A DNA stretch of 64,000 nucleotides. Origin: Paraburkholderia piptadeniae (GTDB lineage Bacteria; Pseudomonadota; Gammaproteobacteria; Burkholderiales; Burkholderiaceae). Below the pieces are notes generated by a model. The model was given only the letters and a program-made list of their open reading frames with translations. It was not told the DNA's origin and ran no database searches. The stretch lies in assembly GCF_900007165.1 (NCBI RefSeq), contig NZ_CYGY02000030.1, positions 67,952-131,951 on the forward strand, written 5' to 3'. Shown here one piece after another: positions 56,134-64,000 of the stretch; positions within the stretch are counted from its first letter, which is position 1, and the number at the start of each line of letters is the position of its first letter. Both the position numbers and the translations under genes were made by a program.

Positions 56134-56774
56134 GACAGCTAAGGACTGTGGATCTGCTCTTGGAGCATTTGGACGAGGACATGGCTTGGCGTATCAAAGA
56201 GGTGCATCAATTCAAGACCGCCGTAGAAAAGGCAAGCGGCAAAAATGTTGATGCACATATTCGAGCAGGCATCGCCATGTTGTATGCGCATTGGGAGGGA
56301 TTCGTAAAGGGCGCGGCCAACGCTTACGTGAACTATGTGTCGCACAGGGCGAACCAAAATAGAGACCTCAAACCATGTTTTGTGGCGTTGGGTATGAAGA
56401 CCAAATTGGCGTCTGCCAACGCTTCATCGAAATCAGAAGTTGTCATCGACGCCGTAACGTATTTGCTAGATGAATTGAATCGACCGATCCGGCTTCCGCG
56501 ATCTGAGGCAATCGGCGGAGAAAGTAATTTGAGTTCACTAGTTTTCCTTAATATCACCGGTTGGATCGGCATAGATTCGACCCCGTACTCGACGCGATTT
56601 CCGTTAATTGATGCTACCTTGCTCGATAATCGCAATCGTATTGCACACGGGGAGTACTTGAGCGTCAACGCGGAGAGATTCTACGAACTTACGGGCGAAG
56701 TGTTGGAGATGCTTCGCTGGTTCAAAACGGATATCGAAAATGCCGCGGTTCAAAACTCATTCTTAAAGGCCTGA
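56130..56774 (+). CDS. HEPN-like nuclease (MAE_28990/MAE_18760 type)
   Basis: 214 residues. The family N-terminus is clear: LDEDMAWRIKEVHQFKT and the following YAHWEGFVKGAANAYVNYV. The HEPN RNase signature RNRIAH (R168-H173) stands in DNRNRIAHGEYL. Such proteins are predicted metal-independent RNases found next to DUF262 proteins. The start overlaps the DUF262 stop (ATGA), so production is coupled. Likely the toxic effector of the pair. Confidence 0.82.
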   Translation: MRQLRTVDLLLEHLDEDMAWRIKEVHQFKTAVEKASGKNVDAHIRAGIAMLYAHWEGFVKGAANAYVNYVSHRANQNRDLKPCFVALGMKTKLASANASSKSEVVIDAVTYLLDELNRPIRLPRSEAIGGESNLSSLVFLNITGWIGIDSTPYSTRFPLIDATLLDNRNRIAHGEYLSVNAERFYELTGEVLEMLRWFKTDIENAAVQNSFLKA

Positions 56775-57315
56775 TCATTCGGTATCCGAGTGGTAGTCTC
56801 GATGTTCGATACCAACTGATGGCAATCACGCAAACGTCGTTTGCTAGCATATGCCGCTCAAAGCAAGGAGCGATTCCTTTAACGAGAGGCACCGATGGCC
56901 GTTTGGCTGTCGGAATCGGCCGTTGGGACGGCCCCGGCGCCAATGACAATTGTGGGTCGAGAGTTCGCGTTCGCTGAACGCCTCCTGAGTTTTTCGCGGT
57001 CGTGCACGTCCGAACGACAAGAAAGCAACCTGAAGCGGCCTTACAAATACAAACGGTGAGCCTGAATGTCAGCTGAGGCCGAATTGCCGAGCGCCGCCCT
57101 TCCCTCTCCCGCATGCGGCGCGCACCCAAGACTTTTGCCGTGATAAGGCACGGGTTATCACCGCCACTCCAAAATTCGCACTGCATATGCCTAACTTAGA
57201 AAAGTCGCATGTCGCAACCGCTAGCGAATTGACCGTTCACTACCGCACTGGAGGAGGCGACGCCGAACCTGGCGACCCTGCTCTTGCTAACTCCTCCTGT
57301 TTTGACTAATGCTTC
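56775..57315. other. Intergenic, nothing supported
   Basis: 541 bases at the right edge of the accessory region. Opposed frames reach 154 codons on the minus strand (56722-57186), but the composition is not protein-like. No tRNA or clear attachment repeat was seen. Confidence 0.45.
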
Positions 57316-59034
57316 TCAAATCGACAATGAGGCGGACGGAAAAGCGAAACCGGACTGATGCAGCTTGAGGTGAATTTGCGCTATGGCCGCAGCGCCTTGG
57401 CCCACGGCCGCCGCTACCCTTTTTGTCGAACCAGCCCTTACGTCACCAATAGCAAATACCCGGTCAACGCTGGTCTCCAGTGTCAAACGATCCGGCTGAT
57501 CCGGAGTCGGGCCTGTGATGACGAACCGCTTGTCATCGAGACGCACGCCGCAATCTGCAAGCCATGCTGTATTGGGCACCGCACCAACGAACAGGAAAAG
57601 GTGACGAATTGCGTGCGACTCGGCAACTCCTGTCGTTCTCTCGCACCAGGTCAAACGGTCTATCTGGACCGAGTCGCCACCGATCGACGTCAGTTCAGTT
57701 CTAGTATGAACAGTGACGTTGGCAAGGGATCGAATGCGCGAAACAAGGTAATGCGACATGCTCGCGGACAAGTCCTCGCCGCGCAGCAGCACGTGGACAT
57801 GCCGGACGTACTCGGCGAGGTAGACGATAGCCTGACCTGCCGAATTTCCCCCACCGACTACGGCGACCTCCTGTCCGGCGCACAGACTGGCCTCAATGGG
57901 CGAGACCCAATAGTGAACACCCGAGCCCTCGAATCGTTCAAGCTCAGGAATATCCGGTCGTCGATAGCGGGCGCCAGTGGCGATACAGATGGTTCGGCAG
58001 CGTATGTACTGCCCACCGTCAGTTTCCAGCCGGAGCAGGGGTTCGGAGCAATGCAGTCTGACGGCATGTACTGGGATTGCAATCGTTGCGCCAAACTTCT
58101 GTGCCTGGAGAAATGCGCGGGTCGTCAACTCTTGACCGGAAATTCCGGTTGGGAAGCCAAAAAAATTTTCTATCCTAGCGCTCTGACCTGCCTGTCCACC
58201 CGGTGCTTCCATGTCCACGACAACGACGTTGAGTCCCTCGGATGCAGCATAGACTGCCGCGGCCAAGCCGGCCGGACCTGCGCCAACGATGCCCAAATCG
58301 TAAATATCGGATTCCACAAGCGACGGGGTCAAGCCCAGATGCTGGCTAAGTTCAGCATCCGACGGTGAGCGCAGCACTTCGCCGTTCGGGCACAACACGA
58401 GAGCGGCATCGGTGTCGACAGTGCCAGCCCCAGGCACAATCGTCAGACTGCGGGCGTCAGTGTCCGCATTAAGCACGGTATGAGGATGCCCAAGCCTGCT
58501 GAGGAAACGGCTCAACCTCCCAAGGTCCGGATTTGTCGCAGAACCCACCAGTATGGGGCCGCCAATACCGCAACCTATTGCGCACGCCCGGCGCAGAATC
58601 ATGGTGCGCATGATCAGTTCACCGAGTTTGGCTTCGGCGACGAGCAGTCCGCGCAACTCCGAAGGGCTCAACACCTGTGCCTCGACAGCCTCCGTCGCGC
58701 GGCACGAGCAGAGCGACGGTTGGCCAATCAGTTGCCCGGCCTCAGCTATGAATTCGCCGGGCCCGTGCTCTACAAGGAACTCCTCTTTCCCGTCGCGCCC
58801 CCGTGAGGTGAAACTGACCCTACCGGAAAGCAGCACGCACATTCCCGGCCTCGCCTCGCCCGCGCGGAACAGGAACTGATCGGATTCCCATCGCTGCACG
58901 CCGCCAAGGCGCCGGATAGACGCAATCTGGTCGGCCGTAAGAACCGGAAATAGCTGCGCCCATCGATTCATGAAGCCGTCCAGTAACTTCCCATGTGGAC
59001 GCAAGGATGAGGCGGCCTCGATATTGGTTGACAC
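57316..59034 (-). CDS. cNMP-binding flavoprotein reductase (thioredoxin-reductase-like)
   Basis: 572 residues from a GTG at 59034 with GGAG upstream. An N-terminal cyclic-nucleotide-binding domain (residues ~35-150; PGMCVLLSGRVSFTSRG) is fused to a two-dinucleotide-fold oxidoreductase (FAD: GIVGAGPAGLAAAV at ~250; NADPH: VAVVGGGNSAGQA at ~390; FAIGDVRAG near the end). The redox CxxC of thioredoxin reductases is absent (WVSPIEASLC instead), so it cannot reduce thioredoxin by that route. The whole family with this fusion shares that trait. Confidence 0.87.
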   Translation of the reverse strand: MSTNIEAASSLRPHGKLLDGFMNRWAQLFPVLTADQIASIRRLGGVQRWESDQFLFRAGEARPGMCVLLSGRVSFTSRGRDGKEEFLVEHGPGEFIAEAGQLIGQPSLCSCRATEAVEAQVLSPSELRGLLVAEAKLGELIMRTMILRRACAIGCGIGGPILVGSATNPDLGRLSRFLSRLGHPHTVLNADTDARSLTIVPGAGTVDTDAALVLCPNGEVLRSPSDAELSQHLGLTPSLVESDIYDLGIVGAGPAGLAAAVYAASEGLNVVVVDMEAPGGQAGQSARIENFFGFPTGISGQELTTRAFLQAQKFGATIAIPVHAVRLHCSEPLLRLETDGGQYIRCRTICIATGARYRRPDIPELERFEGSGVHYWVSPIEASLCAGQEVAVVGGGNSAGQAIVYLAEYVRHVHVLLRGEDLSASMSHYLVSRIRSLANVTVHTRTELTSIGGDSVQIDRLTWCERTTGVAESHAIRHLFLFVGAVPNTAWLADCGVRLDDKRFVITGPTPDQPDRLTLETSVDRVFAIGDVRAGSTKRVAAAVGQGAAAIAQIHLKLHQSGFAFPSASLSI

Positions 59035-60114
59035 ACCAACTCCTCCGTCATGCCCGCATGCATGACGATCATTCAATCAGGCTACTCCACATGGCAACAA
59101 TGCAAAATTTCGGTTGGATACGCCCCTTTTGGGACGCATCATGTGGCGGTCGCGGTCCGTCGAAGTGCCTCGGCGTTCGCGCCGGAGTAGTCCTTTCAGA
59201 CGCGAAAAGAAGGTGCGGAATTGAGGCGGCAAGATCTGATAACACTGCCCGCCGCCGATCTGACCGATCTACCGTAATCGGCAAGGTCAGGATCCGCAAG
59301 ACATTGAACAGTGAGCCAATCGTGTCTCGGTTCGTGGCATAGCAGATGCCCACGACGATGCGGAGCAAGTCGGCAAAGCGATGTTGCAACTGGGAGCGTT
59401 TCGGGGACACTCATTACCATCGAATACGTCGCGTTAACTCGTCGACTGCAAGGCCGGTTTCGTTGACCCGGTTCGACATTTCTCGTGAGGATGGCGGATG
59501 GCACGCATGCCTTCGACTCTGAGACGAAATGATCGGGCCGAAGGGAATGCCGGAAGGCGTGACCAGTAATACTACGGCGCGCACAAATTTTCAGCGTTCC
59601 GGAGGGACGTCAGTCATGCACCTCAAAACCTGAAGCGTGATCCATCCAATCGTATGTGGGCATAGTCACTGCCCACGGCCAATTGGATCGGTGACGCGGC
59701 GCTTCGACCGAACTACACATCCTCATCGATTGACAAGCATCCTCCTTCCCTGCCGAACCGACAGCTGCCTTGCCGTCGTGCTCCGCGCCCTTACATCTGC
59801 TGCGGTCATTCATTGCGATAGATTCCATATTGCCGTTGATGGAAGTAAGCGTCCCTCACGCGATAGATGACCGATATCCGGTCAATACGAAAGCGCTATA
59901 CGGAGAAAGACCCCTTGCCGAAGGATGTGACGCTTACAGGATGAGACAAAGAACCGCCTGATTGATGCACGTCACCCGATCCTGGACGAACAGTCCCGAA
60001 CGCGCATCTATGCGGGGGCTAGCAACGCACGCGCAAACAAAACTGGTTCGTTGTAGATCTCGCTAAGCCCTATCAGTCAAACTTGGCTCGATAGCAAGTT
60101 TTTTTCTGCAATCG
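59035..60114. other. Gene-free kilobase
   Basis: Frames up to ~113 codons occur on both strands, but none has a ribosome site, a motif or protein-like composition. It probably holds the upstream region of the reductase gene and decayed DNA. Confidence 0.4.
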
Positions 60115-60924
60115 TTACTTAGGCAATCGCGCAGAGGGAAAGTCCGCCTGGCGCTTGCCGCGAAGCGCTGCCAGCCCTTCTTTGACGTCCGGACCCAGGA
60201 AGCACAGCATCTCCATCGCGAGCGAATTATCGAAAACAGGACCGGCCATACGCATCCAGTTGTTGAGTGACTGCTTGGTCGCGCGGATCGCAGCCTGGCT
60301 GCCACGCGCCAGATTTGCGGCGATCGCCACCGATCTTGAAAGCACTTCTTCGCGTGGCGAACAGAAAGTAACCAGGCCGATTCGTTCCGCCTCCTTGCCA
60401 TCGATGAATTCGGCGGTCATCAGGTAGTACTTGGCCTTGGCCATCCCGCACAGAATGGGCCAAACAATCGCCGCGTGATCGCCCGCCGAGACGCCGAGGC
60501 GAGCATGTCCATCGGTTAGCTTGGCGTCCTCCGCCATTACACTTACGTCTGCCAATAACGCGACCACCAGGCCTGCGCCGACGGCCGTTCCGTTGATAGC
60601 CGATATGATCGGCTTGTCGCAGGCCAGCATGTTGTAGACAAGGTCGGAGGCCTCCTTCATAACCCGTAGGGTTGCCTCCTGGCTATTTGACATCTCCTCG
60701 ACAACGGAAAGATCTCCCCCTGCCGAGAAGGCGCGATCACCTGCGCCAGTGACCACCACCACCTTGACGAGGGGATCTTCGCTAACTACTCCCCAGACCT
60801 TGGTGAGTTCCCAATGCATTCTGTTGTTCGTTGCGTTCATGACCTCCGGACGGTTCAGCGTGACAACTAAAACTCCGTCGGGATGGCGATCGAACAGAAC
60901 GAACTGAAAGTCTTCGTATTGCAT
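60115..60924 (-). CDS. Enoyl-CoA hydratase/isomerase (crotonase) family protein
   Basis: 269 residues. It has both crotonase oxyanion-hole regions (DRAFSAGGDLS; INGTAVGAGLVVALLADVSV) and the following HARLGVSAGDHAAI segment. Length is normal for the family. The usual catalytic Glu positions cannot be matched with certainty, so the reaction (hydration, isomerisation or another) is open. Most upstream member seen of the small acyl-CoA gene group on this strand, with a palindromic site before it. Confidence 0.88.
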   Translation of the reverse strand: MQYEDFQFVLFDRHPDGVLVVTLNRPEVMNATNNRMHWELTKVWGVVSEDPLVKVVVVTGAGDRAFSAGGDLSVVEEMSNSQEATLRVMKEASDLVYNMLACDKPIISAINGTAVGAGLVVALLADVSVMAEDAKLTDGHARLGVSAGDHAAIVWPILCGMAKAKYYLMTAEFIDGKEAERIGLVTFCSPREEVLSRSVAIAANLARGSQAAIRATKQSLNNWMRMAGPVFDNSLAMEMLCFLGPDVKEGLAALRGKRQADFPSARLPK

Positions 60925-60942
60925 GCGTGCCCCAAATTAATT

Positions 60943-60959
60943 CAAACAGCGACTGTTTG
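60943..60959. promoter_or_regulatory. Palindromic operator, TetR-like
   Basis: CAAACAG-CGA-CTGTTTG is a perfect 7-bp dyad 18 bases before the enoyl-CoA hydratase ATG, framed by CCCAA at 60931-60935 and TTGGG at 60962-60966. The form fits TetR/FadR-type regulators of acyl-CoA genes. No such regulator lies in the window. Confidence 0.5.
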
Positions 60960-61132
60960 TATTGGGCCCGTCAATATCGACTGACGCAACGTACGAGTTG
61001 GTTACGTTCCGTACTTTGGCTGCTGCATGAGTCAGCTACTTAGTGAACGCACTCGACTCGAAGCTCGTTTCGTTGCGCTAAAGCGGAGAAAATGCCCCGA
61101 TGGAAAGAACCATTCGCAGCCTGTGAGGACAT

Positions 61133-61624
61133 TTAAAACACGCCAAGCGACAGGCCAGCCGCCATTCCTGCTCCAAGCTCAGCACAGATCGCGAGATCAG
61201 CGCTACCGATGATCTTACGCGCCAGAATGCGCTCTGGCGTTTGTGCATGCGTGCAGACGATGATGGCTGGGGCTACTGCCTTGAGACGCCATCCCGTGGC
61301 AATGCGATCGATCTGACGCAATGCACCTTGCCCGTCGCTGCCCGCGCAGATCATCGCCGCATAGGGACGGCCATTCAAGCCGTCAAGTGCCGGGTAATAG
61401 CACCGATCGAAGAAGTCTTTCATTAAGCCCGACATCGTTCCCAGATTTTCCGGCGTTGCAAACACGTAGCCATCGGCTGAGAGGACATCGTCTGGGCCTG
61501 TTTCGACGGCCTGCTTCAGTATGACTGCAATATCAGGGTGGTCACGTGCAGCGCTCGCCGCGGCTTCAGCCATTTGCCGGGTGCCACCCGTCATCGTGTG
61601 ATAGACGATCAACAAGCTTTTCAT
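61133..61624 (-). CDS. Flavodoxin-like FMN protein
   Basis: 163 residues. The FMN phosphate loop is YHTMTGGTRQMAEAAA. The isoalloxazine loop (FATPENLGTMSGLMKDFFDR) is of the flavodoxin/WrbA-NADPH-dependent FMN reductase type. The usual neighbouring hydratase and lyase genes suggest an electron-transfer or reductase partner, but the role is inferred. Confidence 0.85.
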   Translation of the reverse strand: MKSLLIVYHTMTGGTRQMAEAAASAARDHPDIAVILKQAVETGPDDVLSADGYVFATPENLGTMSGLMKDFFDRCYYPALDGLNGRPYAAMICAGSDGQGALRQIDRIATGWRLKAVAPAIIVCTHAQTPERILARKIIGSADLAICAELGAGMAAGLSLGVF

Positions 61625-61658
61625 AGCTCTTGCGTGCCACCACGCATGCGGTCTTTAC

Positions 61659-62516
61659 TTAAAGATTTCGGGCGCTTGCGACGATCGCCTCGGCCGCGCG
61701 GATCACGGGCAAGTCCACCATCCGTCCGTCCAGACTGAACGCTCCGCCGCCGTGCCTGGCGGCCTCTTCAAGCACGCGGAGTGCCCAGACATGCTCGCTC
61801 TGAGTGTAACCCAACGCCTCGTTTACCCCGGCCGCCTGACCCGGATGTATGCAGAGCTTTCCGCCGAAGCCGAAGGCTCGCGCACGCCGGGCATCTGCTG
61901 CCAGACGCTCGGCATTGCCAATGTCGGTAGTTACGCCGTCGATGGGAGCGGGAAGCCTGGCGCGGCGTGATGCAGCCACCAGAATGTTTCGGGCGAATGC
62001 CAGCTCGGGCTCATCGAGCGAAGCACGCATGCTGAGGTCAAGTTGGAAGTCGAGATGTCCAAAGGCCAGGCGCACGACCTGAGGCACCTGTGCAAGCGAA
62101 TCGGCTGCGTCGAGTCCTGTTAGCGATTCGATCAAGGCCACGATTTGCACATCCCCGCCGAGCTGATGCGCGACCCGGTGCAACGCGTCGGCATCTTCAG
62201 ACTTGGGCAGCATCACAGTGACACCGCGTCCCGTCCAGGTGCGCAATAGCGCAATGTCGGATTTGTGCCAAGGCGTATCCACGGCGTTCACGCGTACCAA
62301 GGTGCGCTCCAGTTGCGCGGGGTTCAGGTGAGGCAGGTGCTGAGCGAGGTGTTCGCGCGCGCTATCCTTGCTGTCCCCGGCAACGGCGTCTTCCAGGTCG
62401 ATAATAATGCAATCTGCACCCGAATCAAGCGCTCTGTTGAAGCGTTCGGGCTTGGTAGCAGGCACAAACAGCAGACTGCGCGCGTGCCGGACAGGAGATG
62501 CAATGTTTGTTGACAC
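61659..62516 (-). CDS. CitE-like CoA-ester lyase (HpcH/HpaI aldolase family)
   Basis: 285 residues. The TIM-barrel signature is full: RSLLFVPATKPERFNRAL, the metal site DLEDAV, RVNAVDT, MLPKSED, ALIESLTG, GHLDF and CIHPGQ. Family members cleave citramalyl-, malyl- or methylmalyl-CoA. Located between the flavodoxin and the MaoC hydratase genes, it fits a CoA-thioester degradation route. Confidence 0.9.
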   Translation of the reverse strand: MSTNIASPVRHARSLLFVPATKPERFNRALDSGADCIIIDLEDAVAGDSKDSAREHLAQHLPHLNPAQLERTLVRVNAVDTPWHKSDIALLRTWTGRGVTVMLPKSEDADALHRVAHQLGGDVQIVALIESLTGLDAADSLAQVPQVVRLAFGHLDFQLDLSMRASLDEPELAFARNILVAASRRARLPAPIDGVTTDIGNAERLAADARRARAFGFGGKLCIHPGQAAGVNEALGYTQSEHVWALRVLEEAARHGGGAFSLDGRMVDLPVIRAAEAIVASARNL

Positions 62517-62591
62517 GATTCAGGGTCACTCCGTCTATTACTGTTTTCTGGATCGCGCTCCGAGCGACCTAATTCGCGTTGCTGAGTCGCT

Positions 62592-62616
62592 CAGTGCTCG
62601 CTGAGAGCGAGCACTG
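62592..62616. repeat. 11-bp inverted repeat with 3-base loop
   Basis: CAGTGCTCGCT-GAG-AGCGAGCACTG in the gap between the MaoC-type and CitE-like genes. No T-run follows on either strand, so it is more likely an operator or a processing hairpin than a terminator. Confidence 0.5.
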
Positions 62617-62745
62617 CGAGCATGCCGATCTCAGGACATCAGCGATGCCGCCGTCCGGAGCGGCCATAGGTCGAAAGGCGCAAACGCCCGCGTGCATGCG
62701 CTCTTGCGTGCTGTCGGAGCGTGATTGGGCTTCGTCGTCACGTCA

Positions 62746-63594
62746 CTATTCGAGTTCCGCGCTGGCATGCATCGCCAGCTGTCCCTGCGGACCTCGCGCC
62801 CACAGCGATGCGGTGTTGCTGTCCAGCCTGCCATTAACCGAAAACGATGCGATATCGAACAGTGGGCTGACAGCCTTGAATTCGAAGCTGCGAATGATTT
62901 TCTCCGGATGCGCGCGGCGCAGTTCTTCCACGAGCAGTGTGGCGATCAGCGGCCCATGCACCACGAGGCCCGGATAGCCCTCTTCCTGCATGGCATAAGG
63001 ACGGTCATAGTGGATACGGTGGCTGTTAAAGGTTAGTGCCGAATAGCGCATTAGCAGCACAGGATCTGGATTCATGACGCGGCCGAATTGCTCGTCGACA
63101 GGAGCGATCACAGGCTGGGGCGCAGGCGCTCCTGGCGCCGCCGCGGCGCGATAGACGATGTCCTGCTCCTCTCGAATCGCGACACCGCCAGCGTCGACCA
63201 CCTCGTGTAGTACCGTCACGAATACGAGTTCGCCGCTGCGCCCGGACTTGCGTTGGATGCTCTTGATCGTCGAAAGACGCCGAACCGGTTCGCCCACGGC
63301 TAGAGGATGCAGAAACTGTAACCTCCCCCCGGCCCACATCCGCCGCGGTAGCGCGATGGGCGGCAGAAAGCCGCCACGCTTGGGATGCCCGTCCTGGCCG
63401 ATGTTTGACTGGCGCTCGCTCGGCAAAAAGTAAAGCCAATGCCACAGGGGTGGAAGTTGAGACGGTAACGCCCCTGTATCGGACCCGTCCAGCGTTGCCT
63501 GCATCAGGCGGACAGGGGCCTCCGTGATCTGGTCTGCACTCTGGTCGGTGCGCCCCACCCAGGTATCGAGATACTCAGCGCTTTCGAGACTCAT
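62746..63594 (-). CDS. MaoC/HTD2-type hydratase (mesaconyl-CoA hydratase-like)
   Basis: 282 residues, two hot-dog modules. The first contains [20 protein letters not shown]. The second holds the hydratase signature [15 protein letters not shown] followed by PGLVVHGPL (catalytic His-Asp style). Proteins of this layout hydrate mesaconyl- or similar branched enoyl-CoA, which suits a following CitE-like lyase. ~150 bases separate it from the EtfA gene. Confidence 0.85.
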   Translation of the reverse strand: MSLESAEYLDTWVGRTDQSADQITEAPVRLMQATLDGSDTGALPSQLPPLWHWLYFLPSERQSNIGQDGHPKRGGFLPPIALPRRMWAGGRLQFLHPLAVGEPVRRLSTIKSIQRKSGRSGELVFVTVLHEVVDAGGVAIREEQDIVYRAAAAPGAPAPQPVIAPVDEQFGRVMNPDPVLLMRYSALTFNSHRIHYDRPYAMQEEGYPGLVVHGPLIATLLVEELRRAHPEKIIRSFEFKAVSPLFDIASFSVNGRLDSNTASLWARGPQGQLAMHASAELE

Positions 63595-63688
63595 ACGCTT
63601 CGCGCTCCATCATGAGGATTCAGTGTGCAAGCTGCCTCCAGTGCTGCGGCAACAGCGCTGGAAGTACTCGTCAAAACAGCGTCAGGGG

Positions 63689-64000
63689 TTATAAGGCCTG
63701 AACAATGTCTGGCACGATCGAGAAGAGATCGCCAACGAGGCCGTAATCGGCGACGCTGAAGATCGGTGCCTCCGCGTCCTTGTTGATTGCCACGATCACC
63801 TTCGACTCCTTCATCCCCGCAAGATGCTGGATCGCGCCCGAGATGCCCACCGCGATGTACAGCTGCGGCGCGACGATCTTGCCGGTCTGGCCGACCTGAT
63901 AGTCATTGGGCACGTAGCCGGCATCCACGGCCGCTCGTGATGCGCCCAGCGCAGCGTTGAGCTTGTCGGCGAGCGGCTCCAGCACCTTCGTGTAGTTCTC
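63689..64000 (-). CDS. etfA: Electron transfer flavoprotein alpha subunit, C-terminal part
   Basis: The 103 visible codons end at 63689; the gene continues off the right edge. The FAD-binding signature of EtfA is complete: [20 protein letters not shown], then [20 protein letters not shown] and YGLVGDLF. It accepts electrons from acyl-CoA dehydrogenases, matching the acyl-CoA genes on its 3' side. Confidence 0.93.
   Translation of the reverse strand, partial: ENYTKVLEPLADKLNAALGASRAAVDAGYVPNDYQVGQTGKIVAPQLYIAVGISGAIQHLAGMKESKVIVAINKDAEAPIFSVADYGLVGDLFSIVPDIVQAL

Noticed and set aside
56775..57315. tRNA gene as an integration site for the island
   Set aside because: No cloverleaf could be folded; a TTCGATACC-like string is isolated.
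59069..59504. Hypothetical proteins on the minus strand
   Set aside because: No ribosome site, two overlapping frames of similar length and no recognisable motif.

Overview
The window looks like chromosomal DNA of a Burkholderia-type betaproteobacterium (Burkholderia, Paraburkholderia or Caballeronia). The base composition is GC-rich throughout. Several gene families are typical of that group: a BcpAIOB-like two-partner secretion locus, YtcA/FUSC efflux, DUF3562, DUF2252, and an LssY-type phosphatase. No rRNA, tRNA or CRISPR array was seen. An unusual number of genes are broken or truncated.

Layout. 0-3.8 kb: the start of a Gly-rich exported protein, then decayed remnants (a small unknown gene, a trimeric-autotransporter/OmpA fusion, a GGDEF fragment). 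3.8-6.5 kb: a membrane protein and methyltransferase pair read divergently from a LysR regulator. 6.8-8.1 kb: an NTF2-like protein and a lipoprotein. 8.5-21.2 kb: a contact-dependent-inhibition type locus on the minus strand, in the order TpsA/BcpA (split by one frameshift), small membrane protein (immunity candidate), 65-aa protein, BcpO-like lipoprotein, TpsB/BcpB. 21.4-27.3 kb: an efflux operon (YtcA, HlyD, FUSC, outer-membrane factor, half-size CHR transporter) with a decayed second YtcA copy. 27.4-31.4 kb: an ion-channel-like protein, a SulP permease and a DUF2252 protein. 32-36.9 kb: a ClsC-type phospholipase D, DUF3562, an IS30 relic, a CHAD protein and a Nudix hydrolase. 37.1-39.9 kb: a GlxA-type regulator, a monooxygenase, an exported hydrolase and a DipZ fragment. 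40.5-44.4 kb: a small secreted protein, a TonB receptor with an in-frame amber codon, and an LssY/PAP2 pseudogene with two in-frame stops. 45.1-47.6 kb: a DUF4118, alpha/beta hydrolase and MipA operon.

48.3-57.2 kb looks like an acquired accessory island. It is visibly more AT-rich in parts and consists mostly of proteins of unknown function. It holds an orphan TniQ-like transposition protein followed by short repeats, two or three proteins with HEPN-like RX4-6H motifs, an Abi-alpha (DUF4393) protein, a one-helix membrane protein, and a translationally coupled DUF262-HEPN pair. This is the best candidate for a poorly described antiphage or abortive-infection region.

57.3-64 kb returns to metabolism: a cNMP-binding flavoprotein reductase, then an acyl-CoA catabolic cluster (enoyl-CoA hydratase, flavodoxin-like protein, CitE-like lyase, MaoC-type hydratase, EtfA) that runs off the right edge. 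All calls are from reading the sequence; no database search was possible.
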